Of a stretch of 64,000 bases of DNA, positions 42,951 through 54,904 are shown piece by piece. Position numbers and translations under genes: made by a program. How positions within the stretch are numbered: the stretch's first letter is position 1; every line of letters begins with the position of its first letter. The notes under the pieces are model-generated. The model was not told where the DNA came from. It saw only the letters and a list, made by a program, of their open reading frames with translations, and searched no databases. Source of the stretch: Acanthosepion esculentum. Lineage: Eukaryota; Mollusca; Cephalopoda; Sepiida; Sepiidae. The stretch is taken from the NCBI GenBank assembly GCA_964036315.1, contig OZ038479.1, forward strand, positions 55,227,746 to 55,291,745, written 5' to 3'.

Positions 42951-45900
42951 AAATTTTGGTTAAAATCTTGTTTTTTTTATGTCAGCAGTCACGTAAAAAT
43001 ATTTTTATCATTTGCTTTTTAGCGCTTTTTTCAGTTGAAAAACACATTAATTTGGAAATTCTTGCAAAAATTAAATAATTGTCAGATTCTAGTGAAACTT
43101 TCAGAACTTATTCACAAATGAATTAAATTATTTTAGAAATGTTCATTTTTTAGAAAGTCATGGTAAAAATATTTTTTAAAATCTGTTACCCCACGACTTA
43201 ATTTTATGAAAACTCGAAAATTTGACTTCTATGAAATTTTTTTGTGATCAAAAGCAGATTTTGAAGAATATATAAATCATCGATTTTTTGTTAGCAAATT
43301 TTGACCCGATATTAACCAAAATTGTTCTGAATTGTAAAATACAAAACCCAATAAAACTAAGACATTATTTAATTAAAAAATCTTTTAATGTCTTTTATGA
43401 ATTATAAGGATACTGTTGTCTAAACTCTGAAGCCAAAATATTTTTCCGATGGAAAATGAATTTTTACAAGAATTGTTTTCTTTTCTTCCAATTTTTAAAA
43501 ATTGTACTACTAATCTGTTGCGATACTTATAAACAAAATTTTGCATGTTCTAAAAAAAAAAAGATTAAAAAATATAATTTAATAATCAGAAAATCCTTTG
43601 GTCTTTATTCACAATAATAAAGATGTTGCCAATCAAATTTTGTTACTAAGTTTGCGGTAATTTTCATCATGGCTAGAGAATCTTTGGAAGTACCTTCATG
43701 CCAAATGAGATGGTAATTAAGCAATGATCAGAATATTAAACAGATAATGTATTTAATATTCTCATAATGACTTGACATATTAAACTATATTCAAAAATAA
43801 TATTAAAATAATAGGAAGATCCCCCCCCCAAAAAAAACGATACTTAAGGTTTAAAATGAATTTTTAAAAATGGAAAATCTTTCTTGAAGCTTTTATTTTA
43901 GTTTTAATTTCAAGCTAATAGATTAAATGCAATATTTCAAATAATAGATTAAATTTAATATTTCAAATAAGCAAAATGCTTTACGGTATTTCAAAATAAA
44001 TTTAAATTGATTGAAAGGAGTTTTCATTTGAAATGGCTAAAATTGCTGATTTTATTCCCATTTTTAGCCATCTTTTATCGGAATATAATTATCTTTTGTC
44101 AAAAATAAAATATATTTTTCTAAAACTTTATTTGATGAAAATTAGCTAATTTAAAGTTAAATTAATCTGATTTGAAACAAATATTATTTAGTTCTAGTTT
44201 AAAATATGACAAAAATGAATTTGTTAACATTGTGGTAGCTGTTTATTTAAGATGTTGATGACATACAATATTTTCTAATGGTGGACATATCTGTAAAATT
44301 TACTTAAGGAATTGTTGTAGCATACCTATGGATGATAATGGGTATGTCCCCATTCACATAAATACAGTAGTAAATACTGTATGTTGGTCTGCAGTTGGAG
44401 ATTCATCACTGCTGGCAAATATTCTATGTGTTGTTCTTGTCTTGAGTTTTATTGTTCATTACCAACCTTCGTGTGATTATTCTATTCAGTAACCTTCCCT
44501 GAGTGACAAAAGGAATATGATGAAAGCACCTTTTTATATAATTTTTAACTATACAGTAATCTTAAAAATTTAGGAAAATGTTCTCCATAATCTAATGTAT
44601 TATTGAATTTTAGGTACTTTGGATGCAAAATTGCAAATAGTTATCACTCTTATTTTCTTATGTAATTTTTGGGACGTCAATATTTGCAGAAGTTGACAAA
44701 TTTATGCAAAGAAAAGATTTCTAAATTCTTTTTAAAATATTGGTGTGTGATAAATTGCACTAAGCTTTTCCATTTATGATTAATAAGTGAATTTAGTTTT
44801 TACTTAAAAACACTATCACTTAACCAGGACAAAGTAATACTAAAATTTGAAAGATTTAAAAGTTATAAAAATTACTCTCATAAAATTTTTACATTTTTTA
44901 AATTTAGGATCTATTAGCTTGTAATAGATTAAATTTAATTTTTCAAATAAGCAAAAAACTTTGCTGTATTTCAAAACAAATTCAAATTGACTAAAAGGAG
45001 ATTTTGTTTGAAATGGCTAAAATTGCTGATGTTAATGCCATTTTTAGCTATCTTTTATCACAATAATTTTTTTTCAAAAATAAAGTATACTTTTCTAAAA
45101 CTTTATATGAGGAATATTAGCTGATTTAAAGTTTAATTTGATTTGAAACAAATATTAGCTTTAGTCTAAAATATGGCAGCAATTTGTTAACATTTCGGTA
45201 GCTGTTTGTTTTAGGTGTTGACAGCTTCACTGACCGTCAATATTCTTCTAACGGTGGACATGTCTGTAAAACTTACTTGCAGAATATAACATGAACACCT
45301 TTTTTATATAATTTTTAACTACACAGTAATCTTAAAAAGTTAGGAAAATATTCTCCATAATCTACTGTTTTATTGAATTTTAGATACTTTGGTTGTAAAC
45401 TTACTATAGTTATCACTCTTATTTTCTGATAATATCATTTTTGGGACACCAGTATTTGCAAAAATCAGCACCTTTATGCAATGAAAAATTTCCAAATTCT
45501 TTTAAAAATCTTCGTGTTTTATAAATTGCACTAATCTTTTCATTTAGAATTAGTAAATACTGTTTTCAAGTAACAACTATATCACTTAACAAGGACAAAG
45601 TAATACAGAAATTTAAAACTTTATAAATTATTCTCATTAAAATTTTAAAAAAGCAAAAGAAATTCTTGTGAAAATTCATTCTTCATAAAATAATTTGTTT
45701 TTCTTAAATCAATTGTGTCCATATCTTATTCATGAAATCAATTAAATGCTTTTATAATTAAATTATGTTTTAGTTTCATTGTGTTTCTTATTTTATGATT
45801 CAAGGCTGGATTTTGGTTTGCCTGCTTTAAATTCTACAAAGTATTTTGCTTTTAACCAATATAAACATTAAGCAAATAAAATTTAATTCTCCCAAAGTAA

Positions 45901-46733
45901 ATAAATGGATATAACAGATGGGGAAAGATATTTCCACCAAGATTTTATTTTAAATTTCTGAAAATGACATGAAAGTTTCATTAAAATTCAACAATTATTT
46001 AATTATTATTATTTTTTTTTTTTGCAAGAATTTACAGACCAATGTGTTTTGCACTGCAAGAAGGATGCTAAAATTTCCTGTACTAATCTTTGGTCCCTCC
46101 ACTGATGCACAACAAAAACCAGGATTTTTAACCAAACTTTCAATAATTATAATAGGATAAAAAAATAATTTAATTATCCAAATATTCTTTGTTCTTTCCT
46201 TTAAAAATAAGATAAAGATTTTGATGATAAAACTTTGTTTTTATTAAGTTCAGAGTATTTTTTCATCATGATATGCAAATTTTTTAGGGAATCAGTGGAA
46301 GTAACTAGTTAAAAAAAATTTTTTATTGACATGATTTAGCTTTTGATTTTAAAACTTTTGTGAAAATATTAACAGTTTGTAGAAAAGGGCAATATTTATA
46401 TGAACTTTTCTTCCCAATATTATACGAATTATGCTTTCTGTTTTGTTTGATAAAAGTTAAACAGAATTTCTCTAGTGATCAATCTTTCATATTTATAGAA
46501 ATCAATTAGGTTAGGATATTATAAATGATTTCACTGAAATAATCAAATGAAGTATCTTTCCTTGCAAAATTTGTATCAGATTTGGAAAGCCAGGTTTTTG
46601 TTTTATATTTTTTTTATTTCCCTAAAAGATTTACTGATGCATATTATAGTAACTATTTGAGGATATACATCTTTACATGAGATCACTTTTAAAAACATCT
46701 TTGTTTCTATAGAGTTTGTGCAGATTGATTTTA
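42951..46733 (-). repeat. AT1 dispersed repeats, mostly reversed; no gene seen
   Basis: Two or more AT1 units lie here. From about 43560 they are reversed relative to those at 0-2 and 20-27 kb: GATTTGCAGAAGTTGACAAA-like and CCACTATCACTTAACCAGGA phrases appear as complements. Within it, 43880-44720 and 44930-45500 are two diverged copies of one ~600-base segment (AGTTTTCATTTGAAATGGCTAAAATTGCTG onward, given here only in outline). CTTAATAA-type hairpin arms occur near 43611-43650 and 46200-46250. A 63-codon frame at 45969-46160 is only AT1 sequence. Confidence 0.6.
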
Positions 46734-46735
46734 TA

Positions 46736-46815
46736 TTAGGTTGGTGCAAAAATAATGTTGTTTTCTCACATGAATTTGAACGTCAAAAAACGACATTATT
46801 TTTGCACCAACCTAA
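46736..46815. mobile_element. 80-bp mariner-type MITE (MADE1-like)
   Basis: The element is bounded by TTAGGTTGGTGCAAAAATAA and its exact inverted complement ending CACCAACCTAA. It has 23 bases of perfect terminal inverted repeat, more with one mismatch, and is flanked by TA dinucleotides (46734-46735 and 46816-46817). The termini and the 80-base length are those of the MADE1 MITEs and Hsmar1-type mariner elements described in primates. The near-perfect ends suggest little decay. It lies in the upstream region of zinc-finger block C. Confidence 0.9.
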
Positions 46816-47445
46816 TATCAGAATTTTGTTGTTAATGATAGAAAGATATTTTTTCATCATGTTGATATTCATTTGCAATGTTTGATTCATATATACAAAC
46901 TAATAATTTTCAGATGGCAATCACCATCTTGATTTATACAACTTGTGAAAAAACAAAAATACTTTATTGCTTGATATTTGAAATTAATTTCTCATTCTCT
47001 GCACGTTAAAAAAAGCTTCCTTTGGTGGCTATGCTTTAAATTTAATGTTTTTTTTACCTCATTTCAAGATTCCTGCCTAAGTGAATGTTCTTTTTCTTAT
47101 TTTTATTTACCTTATTTATATCATAATTGCTCTGTTTTTATCTACTTGTCTTTTGTGAAAACTGAGTTTGTTTACAAGTAGAAATAAGAATCTCTAAAGA
47201 ATAATATTTTAAACAATTCAAAATATTTCAGAAAAATACTACTGCACTCACCCATTGTATTTCACCTCAAAAGGAAATTAAGATAAACTTATTGATTTTT
47301 CTATTGATCTTTTCTGTCTGCTGCATTACTGTGTCTCTGTGTTAGACTAAACTAGTCATAGCATGTTGATAAATGCATTTGTTAAAATATAAACTGATTT
47401 CATATATTATACATTGTCTCTGTTAAAATACATTTTATTATTTTT

Positions 47446-47490
47446 TCTTTACAGATGTTTTGGCTGAACAGAAAATCATTATATACATAA
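47446..47490 (+). promoter_or_regulatory. Candidate splice acceptor and mini-frame upstream of zinc-finger gene C
   Basis: ATTATTTTTTCTTTACAG (AG at 47453-47454) is followed directly by ATGTTTTGGCTGAACAG, a frame of 11 codons ending in TAA. The equivalent in B ends after eight codons. The finger frame itself is closed upstream by a TGA near 47742, so this exon would be 5' UTR or would need another splice. Confidence 0.4.
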
Positions 47491-47807
47491 AAATTGTTAT
47501 TGCTGGGAAATTGAAATGAGAGAAAACAAGACTTTGACATTCCATTAAGAACATCATGTAAAAGTTGCATATCAATATTATCAAAATCATCATATTTACT
47601 GGCAAGGAATCATATACTTTAAAATGAGTGGTTTTTCTTTTGTATACATTCTTAGTGTTACACATGAGTAAAAATTAGAAAGAAGGCATTTTTTGTGATG
47701 TTTACACACATTTGTCATGATTTAGATTTATTGTACCATATTGAAAAACACATTTTTGTGAATTTGGTGGTTCTGCATTTTCAACTAAGTTAAATTTAAA
47801 TTGTCAC

Positions 47808-48839
47808 ATGGAAACACACACTGGAGAAAAATCACATTCTTGTGAAGTTTGTGGTTCTGCCTTTACACATTTGTCACATTTGAAGTGCCACATGCAAATA
47901 CACACTGCAAAGAAATCATATTCTTGTGAAGTTTGTGAATCTACATTTTCATACAAGTCAAGTTTGAAGCGCCATATGCGAACACACACTGGAGAGAAAC
48001 CACATTCTTGTGAAATTTGTGGATCTGCATTTTCAGAGAAGTCAACTTTGCATTGCCATATACGAACCCACACTGGAGAGAAACTATATTCTTGTGAAAT
48101 CTGTGAATCTGCATTTTCCCGGGAATCATATCTGAAGTGTCATATGCGAATCCACACTGGAGAGAAGCCATATTCTTGTGAAGTTTGTGGATCTGCATTT
48201 TCCTGGAAATCACATTTGAATTGCCATATGCGAACACACACTGGGGAGAAACCATATTCTTGTGAAATCTGTGGTTTTGCATTTTCAGATAAGTCATCTT
48301 TGTCATCCCATATGCGAACACACACTGGAGAGAAACCATATTCTTGTGAAATTTGTGGATCCACATTTTCAGAGAAGTACAATTTGAGGCACCATGTGCG
48401 AACACACACTGGAGAGAGACCATATTCTTGTGAAATTTGTGGATTTGCATTTTTACAGAGGTCACATTTGAAGCACCATGTGCGTACACACACTGGAGAG
48501 AAACCACATTCTTGTGAAATTTGTGGTTCTTCATTTTCAAAGAAGTCACATTTGAATAACCATGTCCGAACACATACTGGAGAAAAGCCATATTCTTGTG
48601 ATGTTTGTGCATCTGCATTTTCAGATAAGTCTTCTTTAGTGTGCCATATGCGAACACACACTGGAGAGAAACCACATCCTTGTGAAATTTGTGGATCTGC
48701 ATTTTCAAAGAAATCAGATTTGGGGAAGCACGTGCGAACTCACACTGGTGAGAAACCATATTCTTGTGAAGTTTGTGGATCTGCTTTTTCACAGAGGCCA
48801 CATTTGGAGAGACATTTACGAACACACACTGGAGAGTAA
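47808..48839 (+). CDS. C2H2 zinc-finger protein, 12 fingers (copy C)
   Basis: This encodes a probable nuclear DNA-binding protein of 343 residues with 12 tandem C2H2 fingers. I start at the ATG of [12 protein letters not shown]; an in-frame stop lies about 22 codons upstream, and the sequence before the ATG is a decayed finger with a lost Cys. The first finger, [19 protein letters not shown], is almost the same as the first of copy B, so the two are paralogous over their length. The second linker is TAKKS, not TGEKP. The array stops at THTGE with TAA, and 48840-48910 is a further finger broken by point changes. No effector domain is present. Helix residues vary between fingers, so B and C probably bind different DNA. 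AATAAA at 49326-49331 is a possible polyadenylation signal. Confidence 0.88.
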   Translation: METHTGEKSHSCEVCGSAFTHLSHLKCHMQIHTAKKSYSCEVCESTFSYKSSLKRHMRTHTGEKPHSCEICGSAFSEKSTLHCHIRTHTGEKLYSCEICESAFSRESYLKCHMRIHTGEKPYSCEVCGSAFSWKSHLNCHMRTHTGEKPYSCEICGFAFSDKSSLSSHMRTHTGEKPYSCEICGSTFSEKYNLRHHVRTHTGERPYSCEICGFAFLQRSHLKHHVRTHTGEKPHSCEICGSSFSKKSHLNNHVRTHTGEKPYSCDVCASAFSDKSSLVCHMRTHTGEKPHPCEICGSAFSKKSDLGKHVRTHTGEKPYSCEVCGSAFSQRPHLERHLRTHTGE

Positions 48840-49200
48840 TCATATTCTTATGAAGTTTTTGGATCTGCATTTTTACAGACATCACATTTTAATGATATAC
48901 TAACACACACAAACTAGAAATCATATCTATGTGAGTTTTTTAAATTTCTATTTCGAGAAAAGTTAACTGCCCTATATCATATTCAAATCTCGATCAGAGA
49001 GAAACACTGTTCTTGTGAAATTTGCAAATCTGCATTCTCAGAAATGTCAACATTGTTGAGCTGTATGCAATCCCATATAGAAAAGAGAACATTTCCATGT
49101 CTGGTGTTGGGGGGTCTGCATTTACATAGATGTTATATATGATCTGATAGATGCAAACAGTCTCTCGTGAGAATGGCATGTGTAACATTTTGCAAATGCT
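48840..49200 (+). pseudogene. Decayed finger extension downstream of copy C
   Basis: After the stop, finger-like pieces continue with broken frames: SYEVFGSAFLQTSHF, then EICKSAFSEMST near 49018-49055. The same tail is found in D (61520-61690) and A (16390-16490), including TTTCTAGAAA/TTTCGAGAAAAGTTAA. The ancestral array was therefore longer. Confidence 0.65.
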
Positions 49201-49979
49201 ATGAATTTAAAAAAATGATTGTTCTGAATATTAAGACTTCAGCAGACAAAATATCATGATTTGTTGGAGGTCAGATTTATTTTAAATCTCCCAAATATTA
49301 CGAAGATTGCTTTTCAGGGTCTTCTAATAAAATGTATTGTTAATCTTCACAAGTTGCTCGCCTTGGTTACTCTTCAACCAGGAAAGGGCGGCCTTATATA
49401 GAGCTCACACATTGAGTACAAAGTAGTCTGAATAAAGATTTCTTTTTCCATCACATGTTTGAGTTCCTTTAATTTAAATTTTACATATAGTAAAACATTT
49501 GATATGAGTGTGAAGTGAAAACAAATTATATCATCCAGTATTTAAACTCTGCTCACCAATTCTATTTTGCATATTTTTAGAGGTCAACCATGAACTCTAC
49601 TTTTTTTTTCTTGTAATGAAGCCTGTTCAAGGTAATTTTCATCTGATTCAAACATCAGTCTCTTCTGGATATTATTTTTAGAAATTTGATGAATTTTAGA
49701 CATTTTCAGTTTCACATTTCATATGACCAGGAATAGATTATTGAAAAGAAGATAGAGCAATAGTAAATAAATATATTTGTATATATGTTGTCAGAAATGC
49801 ACATACATATGCATGACACACATCACACCCCCATTATGACCTTTTAATAATTCAATAATTTTCTGAGAGATATGTTTCAATCTCATTAAAAAATTGATGA
49901 ATTAACAGAATTTTGTAAAATTAATGTTTAATTTCTACTGAAAATAACCTTCATCCAGGTACAATAGCTTGTGGGATCA

Positions 49980-51740
49980 GAGGTTACAAAACAAAACTGT
50001 ATAATGACACCCCTGAATTAAAATACATGCGAAAAGTCTTTTATTAAATTCAAAAAACCGAGATATCTGAGAGTAGTATAGCAGCTGGAGGGGGAAGTAA
50101 CGATTAAAACTAGACATCTGCTATTTTGTCATCTGGTCTTTCTCTTTATCCTAGTCTGTACATATTGGCTGGATTATATAAGAAAATCTGGGCCCATGTA
50201 GCATTGATTTATTGCATATTTTTCAATAATATATTTATGACCTTTCTTTGTCTAAGAAATAGATTACTTTTGTGGAATATGTCCATTCCAAAGTAACTAA
50301 AGAAATGCTTTTCTACAAAGTTTTACAGCAAAGGAAATTAATATTTCTTTCAATGGAAATTAATTTAAATTTAAATCAGTTAATTTTTCTAAAATAACAT
50401 TTGAGAAAAGTATATTTTTGAAAGATTTTTTAATAAAGAGAATTATTTGGTGTTAACAGTATGGATAAATTTATAGATTTTACAAGTAAGTAGAAAAGAA
50501 AAAGAATTTAATTTTATTAGGTAATTCTCTACAAGCAATTTTATAAGATTACTGAAAATATTTTTTAAAGATTACTGGGCATCGTGTTAGGTGTTAACAA
50601 TTACTTTAATGATAACAAATTCCCAAATTCATAATGAGTAAAGAATTGTTGAACTTTCTATGTAGCCTGGTTAATAGTCTTTTTGGTGGAAAAGTCACCT
50701 AGCAGTAATTTGCAGTAAATGGAGAGATCTGAGAGAAGTATAGCAGCTGGAGGTGGAAGTTAGGGATTAAAACCAGACTTCTCCTATCTGGTCTTTCACG
50801 TTATTGGCTGAATTATATAAAACAATCTAGCACTGATTTATTGCATGTTTCCTGATAACATATTCATGACCTTTGTCTGAGTAATAAATGACCTTTGAGG
50901 AATATGTCCATTCCAAAGTCACTAAAATATGTTTTTCATGAAAATTCTATTGTAAAAGAAATATTTGTTTCCATGCAGATTAATTAAACTTTAACTCAGC
51001 TGATTTTACTAAATTATATTTTCTTTTTGAAAGACTTTTTAATAAAAGAATTATTTAGTGCCAACAGATCTGTCTATATGAATTAATTTATAGATCTTAC
51101 AGGTAAGTAGAAAAGAAATGATTTCAATTTTATTGGGTAACATTTTCTCTGCAAACGTTCTCATACGATTGCTGTAAATTTGTTAAAGATTACAGGGGAA
51201 GTAAAATCTGTAGAAAAAGGCATTCACATTGTATTCCTCAATTAATTTTCCAATTATGTCCCCTTTACTTGAATTTATCCGACATCATGATGCTTATAAA
51301 AACTCAACACATCAAATTTTAATAAAAAGAATTATTTGGTGTAAACAGATCTGTACATACAGATGAATTTATAGGTTTTACATTTGTGTGTGAATACAGT
51401 TCTTACTTGGTGAAATTTTTACCTCATTACTCTTGCTTTGCCAAGTTTTCACTTGCATATATATCATTTGTTCTTTTTCTTCTTTCCTTATTGTTTATTG
51501 AGAACTTCATCAATTCCATTTCTAGAGCATTTTGCCAGTTATACTTAACCTTTGCTAATTACTCAATAAATTTAATCTATTGGAACTAAAAATTAAATCA
51601 TAGCTTCAAGAAAGCTTTTCTCTTTATCCCTGTCTGTAGATATTTCTTTTTTACAAGAAAATCTGGGCGCTTCTGACATTGATTTATTGCATGTTTTTTG
51701 TTTTTTTTATAATATATTCATAACCTTTCGTTGTTGAAAA
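49980..51740 (+). repeat. Tandem noncoding modules downstream of zinc-finger gene C
   Basis: Diverged copies of the ~450-bp module (about 50050-50520, 50700-51160 and the start of a third at 51600-51770) carry GTATAGCAGCTGGAGG, CTTTGTCTAAGAAATAGATT, AATATGTCCATTCCAAAGT and GGTGTTAACAG/CAACAGATCTGTC. These are complements of the copy in A. A 67-codon frame at 51386-51589 covers the distal module shared with 11990-12140 and 53980-54180 and is not convincing as a gene. Confidence 0.7.
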
Positions 51741-51900
51741 AATAGATGGCTTTTTTGGAATCTGTCTATATTTCTGAGATGAGGTATTATGTACACTATT
51801 TACATTATTCGAACTATTGTCCTGATCTTTGTCGCCATACTTATTACAACGTTTCAGCTGTTGTATGCTCCAGCCTTCTTTAGGTGGTCAGAATGTCCAG

Positions 51901-52451
51901 GACCAATATTCCAATAGATAATCTGATGGAGATGTTGAATTTCTGTACACAAACAACACACTTCGGAATGGGATCACACATATATCGACAGGATGAGAGC
52001 TTAGCAATGGGCTTGCCATTATCACCAGCAATGGCGAATATATACATGGAATACTTTGAGGAAATGGCCATTAGAATCTATATCTCTAAAGCCAACTCTA
52101 TGATTAAGGTATGTAGATAACACCTTCATACTCTGGACTCACCAGGAAGATGTTCAGGTTCTACTGGACTATAAGACCTTTGATACAGTTCACAATGGAG
52201 AAAGAGAGTAACAACACACTCCCATTCCAGGATGTTCTAATATCTCGAACAGAGCAAGGGTTCAAGACATCTGTATACCGTAAACCAACATTCACTGGAC
52301 AGTACCTCAATTTCAACTCCCACCAGCCATACAGTGTAAAGAAAGAGATCGTCCACTGCTTACAACACCGAGCAAAAGTCATAAGTGGCGACCCTGAGAC
52401 ATTAGATAAAGAATTGGTCAGTATAAGTAGTACCCTACAACGTAACAACTA
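51901..52451 (+). pseudogene. Penelope-like reverse transcriptase fragment (broken)
   Basis: The sequence reads FCTQTTHFGMGSHIYRQDES, then GLPLSPAMANIYMEYFE, the palm motif of Penelope-type RTs. After a frameshift come DNTFILWTHQEDV (in place of the DDTF catalytic pair) and LPFQDVLISRTEQGFKTSVY, RKPTFTGQYLNF. The second half of the palm catalytic pair has one Asp and one Asn. The RT starts inside the domain, so the N-terminal part is lost. These RTs are related to telomerase RT and prime at broken ends. Confidence 0.85.
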
Positions 52452-52461
52452 ACCTGCGTAT

Positions 52462-53010
52462 ATGGCAGCAGCCCCAAAAAACTGGGATAGGTGGGTACAA
52501 GTGGAGGACAACAACACTCAGAAAACAGTCTGCCTGCCTTATGTGAAGGGGTTATCAAAGAAAATACAAAGGATCTGTGGTCCATATAACATCAAGACAA
52601 CCTTCAAAAGCTGGACAACACTTTGCAGATATCTCTCCCAAGTAAAACCCTCCATAGAGGAAAACATGACTAAAGACTGTGTGTATGCTATCCCATGCAA
52701 CTGCAGAAGGAAATATAAAGGGGAGACAGGTTGCCCCCTTAAGGTAAGGGTCCAAGAACAACAGAAAGCTGTAACATGAGGGGAAGTGGAAAAATCAGGC
52801 GTGGCTGACCAGACCACGTATGGAGAGAAAAGGGAGATCACTGCCCTCTGTGGGATCAGGTTGAGATCATAGACAAAGAACACCATTGGAAAATTCGTAA
52901 ACTTAAGGAATCAGCACATATGCTAGGCCACAAAAATCTCCTGAGCTGACCAAGCATAGAAATGAATACAATATGGGAACCAGTAATAAGGAGTGCCAAA
53001 GAAAAGCGAT
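52462..53010 (+). pseudogene. Penelope-like C-terminal region with GIY-YIG-type endonuclease (broken)
   Basis: VCLPYVKGLSKKIQRIC and then DCVYAIPCNCRRKYKGETG form the linker and the start of a GIY-YIG module, in which the Y-A-I and Y-K-G tripeptides replace GIY and YIG. The downstream part reads DQVEIIDKEHHWKIRKLKES and SIEMNTIWEPVIRSAKEK, with stops and a frameshift between. The CxC pair after YAIPC fits the zinc-binding form seen in Penelope elements. The endonuclease would nick target DNA, but this copy is inactive. Confidence 0.82.
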
Positions 53011-53094
53011 AATAACAACAAAAATTGCAATATGAGCTCTGGTAAAAAAATGTTTGCTGAAACATTAGGTTTATAATACCTAGAAATTCATACA

Positions 53095-53390
53095 CAGATG
53101 TCCTCAAGGACACATGACACGGTGGATAAAGGCATTGGTTAGATCCAGTGACAGGACCCAAACAGTTCAATACCCGGTTAAGGCAGTGGAGAACTTGGAA
53201 AGGGGAATTAACAGGAGATAACTGATAACTGACATCCATTGCACGTGGAACTAGAACAGTTTACCCCAGTGAGCGAAATAAAGGGTTCAGTTCGACATTC
53301 CAACCACCTGAAGGAGGCCGAAATGTTGTAATAAATATGGCGACAAAGATGAGGACAATATTCCGAATAATGTAAATACTGGACTTTTGC
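53095..53390 (+). repeat. 3' terminal repeat of the Penelope-like element, with tRNA-like part
   Basis: It begins CACAGATGTCCTCAAGGACA, contains ATTGGTTAGATCCAGTGACA and CAGTTCAATACCCGG (A- and B-box-like), then GAGATAACTGATAACTGACA and CCTGAAGGAGGCCGAAATGT. Compared with the 19.5-kb arms, ~20 bases of the stem between the hammerhead-like boxes are deleted, so this copy could not fold as one. Confidence 0.75.
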
Positions 53391-53399
53391 AGAATATGC

Positions 53400-54904
53400 C
53401 TATTCCAGAGTCACTTAAAAAATGCTTTTCTGTAAGTAAGTGAAAGTAATATTTGTTTCAATGCAGATTAATTTAACTAATTTTTCTAAAATAATGTTTC
53501 ATTGAAGTATATTTTATTTTTTTAAATATTTTTTAATAGAATTATTTGGTGTCAACAGATCTGTCTTCTGAATTCATTGATTTTACACGTAAGTAGAAAA
53601 GAAAAAAGAAAAAGATATCAGTTTTGTTGCATAGTTCTCTAACATTTTCTCCACAAATGTTTTCATAGGATTACTGAAAATTAGTAAAGTAACTAAGGAG
53701 ATAAAAACTGTTAAAAAAAAAGTAACTAAGAAGATAAAAACTGTTTAAAAAAACAAAAAAGGCATTCCTGTTGTATTCTTCAATTAATTTTCCAATTATA
53801 TATCATTTACATGAATTTACTCAACATCAACCTGCCAATAAATCACTTAGCACATCAAATTTTAATAAAGGGAATTATTTGGTTGGACCTGATCTTTCCT
53901 TACAGATAAGTTTATAATTTTTACATTTGTGTGTGAACACAATTCTTACTTGGTGAACTTTTTGTCTTATTACTGTTGCTTTGCCTAATTTTGATTTGCA
54001 TATGTATTGTTTGCTTTGTATTATTTTGCCCTGTTTTCTTTTCTTCCTTTCTGTTTATTGTTTACTGAGAACCTTGTCAGTTCTGTTTCTTGATCATTTT
54101 GCCAATTACACTTGACCATGGCAGTTACTCAAGTAATTTAGTCTATTAATGTGGAATTAAAATTATAATTGAAGCTTCAAGAAAAGATTTTTCTTTTGTA
54201 AAATTTATTTGAAATTCGGTATCCCTTTTATTTTCAGTGGCCAGAAAGATCTTAGCATCACCACACCTGACCAGTAAACCAAACCAACAAATGGATCAAC
54301 TCTAAGCCTAACTAGCTCTACCCTCTTATCAAAATTTGTCTGCCTTTCTCACATTAGACATTCCTTTCACATCCTCTGTATTGTCAATACAAAGAATTTT
54401 ATATTGACAATTCTTCTCTTCTTTTCCCTTCTCCTCACCAGCAGTAAAATATTTGTTTTGTTGGTTTTCTGCGTTACAGTGCACATTCTTATAACAAAAT
54501 CTGCGGAGGGGGAAAAAAAGTCATAATGAAAAAAGTAAAAGGTGCTACAACAGTGGAATTAACACATTGGAAAATTTCTTCCATCACAACAGATAGAAAC
54601 CTCCAGAAAAGATCAAAGAAAATGCAAAAAAGAAAACATGATCTTTAGCAGGATCTATAAAGTCTGAAGAGAAACATAATCATAATGGAACAAAGAAAAG
54701 GTGGAATTAACACTTTGGATAACACTTCCGCAACAGATAGAAAGCTATAATATAGAAAAGGTCAATGAAAATAAAGAAAAGAGGCTTATTGCCAGGAGAT
54801 TCCAAAGAGAAACACAATCATCAATTTTATGGAGATGTTGACTCCTGATGGTCTCCAGAGTCTAAAGTGGGAAGAGAATCAGCTGAGCAGAAGGCAAATT
54901 GAAC
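53400..54904 (+). repeat. Downstream and distal modules of block C; no gene seen
   Basis: After the Penelope element the interrupted module continues (AGTCACTTAAAAAATGCTTT), then the distal part shared with 11990-12800 and, reversed, with 26500-26690. It carries GTATTGTCAATACAAAGAAT, ACCACACCTGACCAGTAAAC and GATAGAAAGCTATAATATAG. A tandem duplication AAAGTAACTAAG/AGATAAAAACTG occurs at 53690-53745. Confidence 0.6.

Larger units (their letters stand above)
51771..53390 (+). mobile_element. Penelope-like element with RT and GIY-YIG remnants
   Basis: The element starts with a reversed terminal piece (51771-51900, TTCTGAGATGAGGTATTATG), then a truncated RT, a GIY-YIG-type endonuclease and a 3' terminal repeat (about 53095-53390). 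The flanks are pieces of one zinc-finger downstream module, with a diverged ~24-base direct repeat on either side (51746-51770, GGAATCTGTCTAT; 53382-53408, AGAATATGCCTAT) that looks like the target duplication. The terminal pieces are inverted relative to each other, as is common for these elements. The N-terminal part is missing and several stops are present. Confidence 0.85.
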
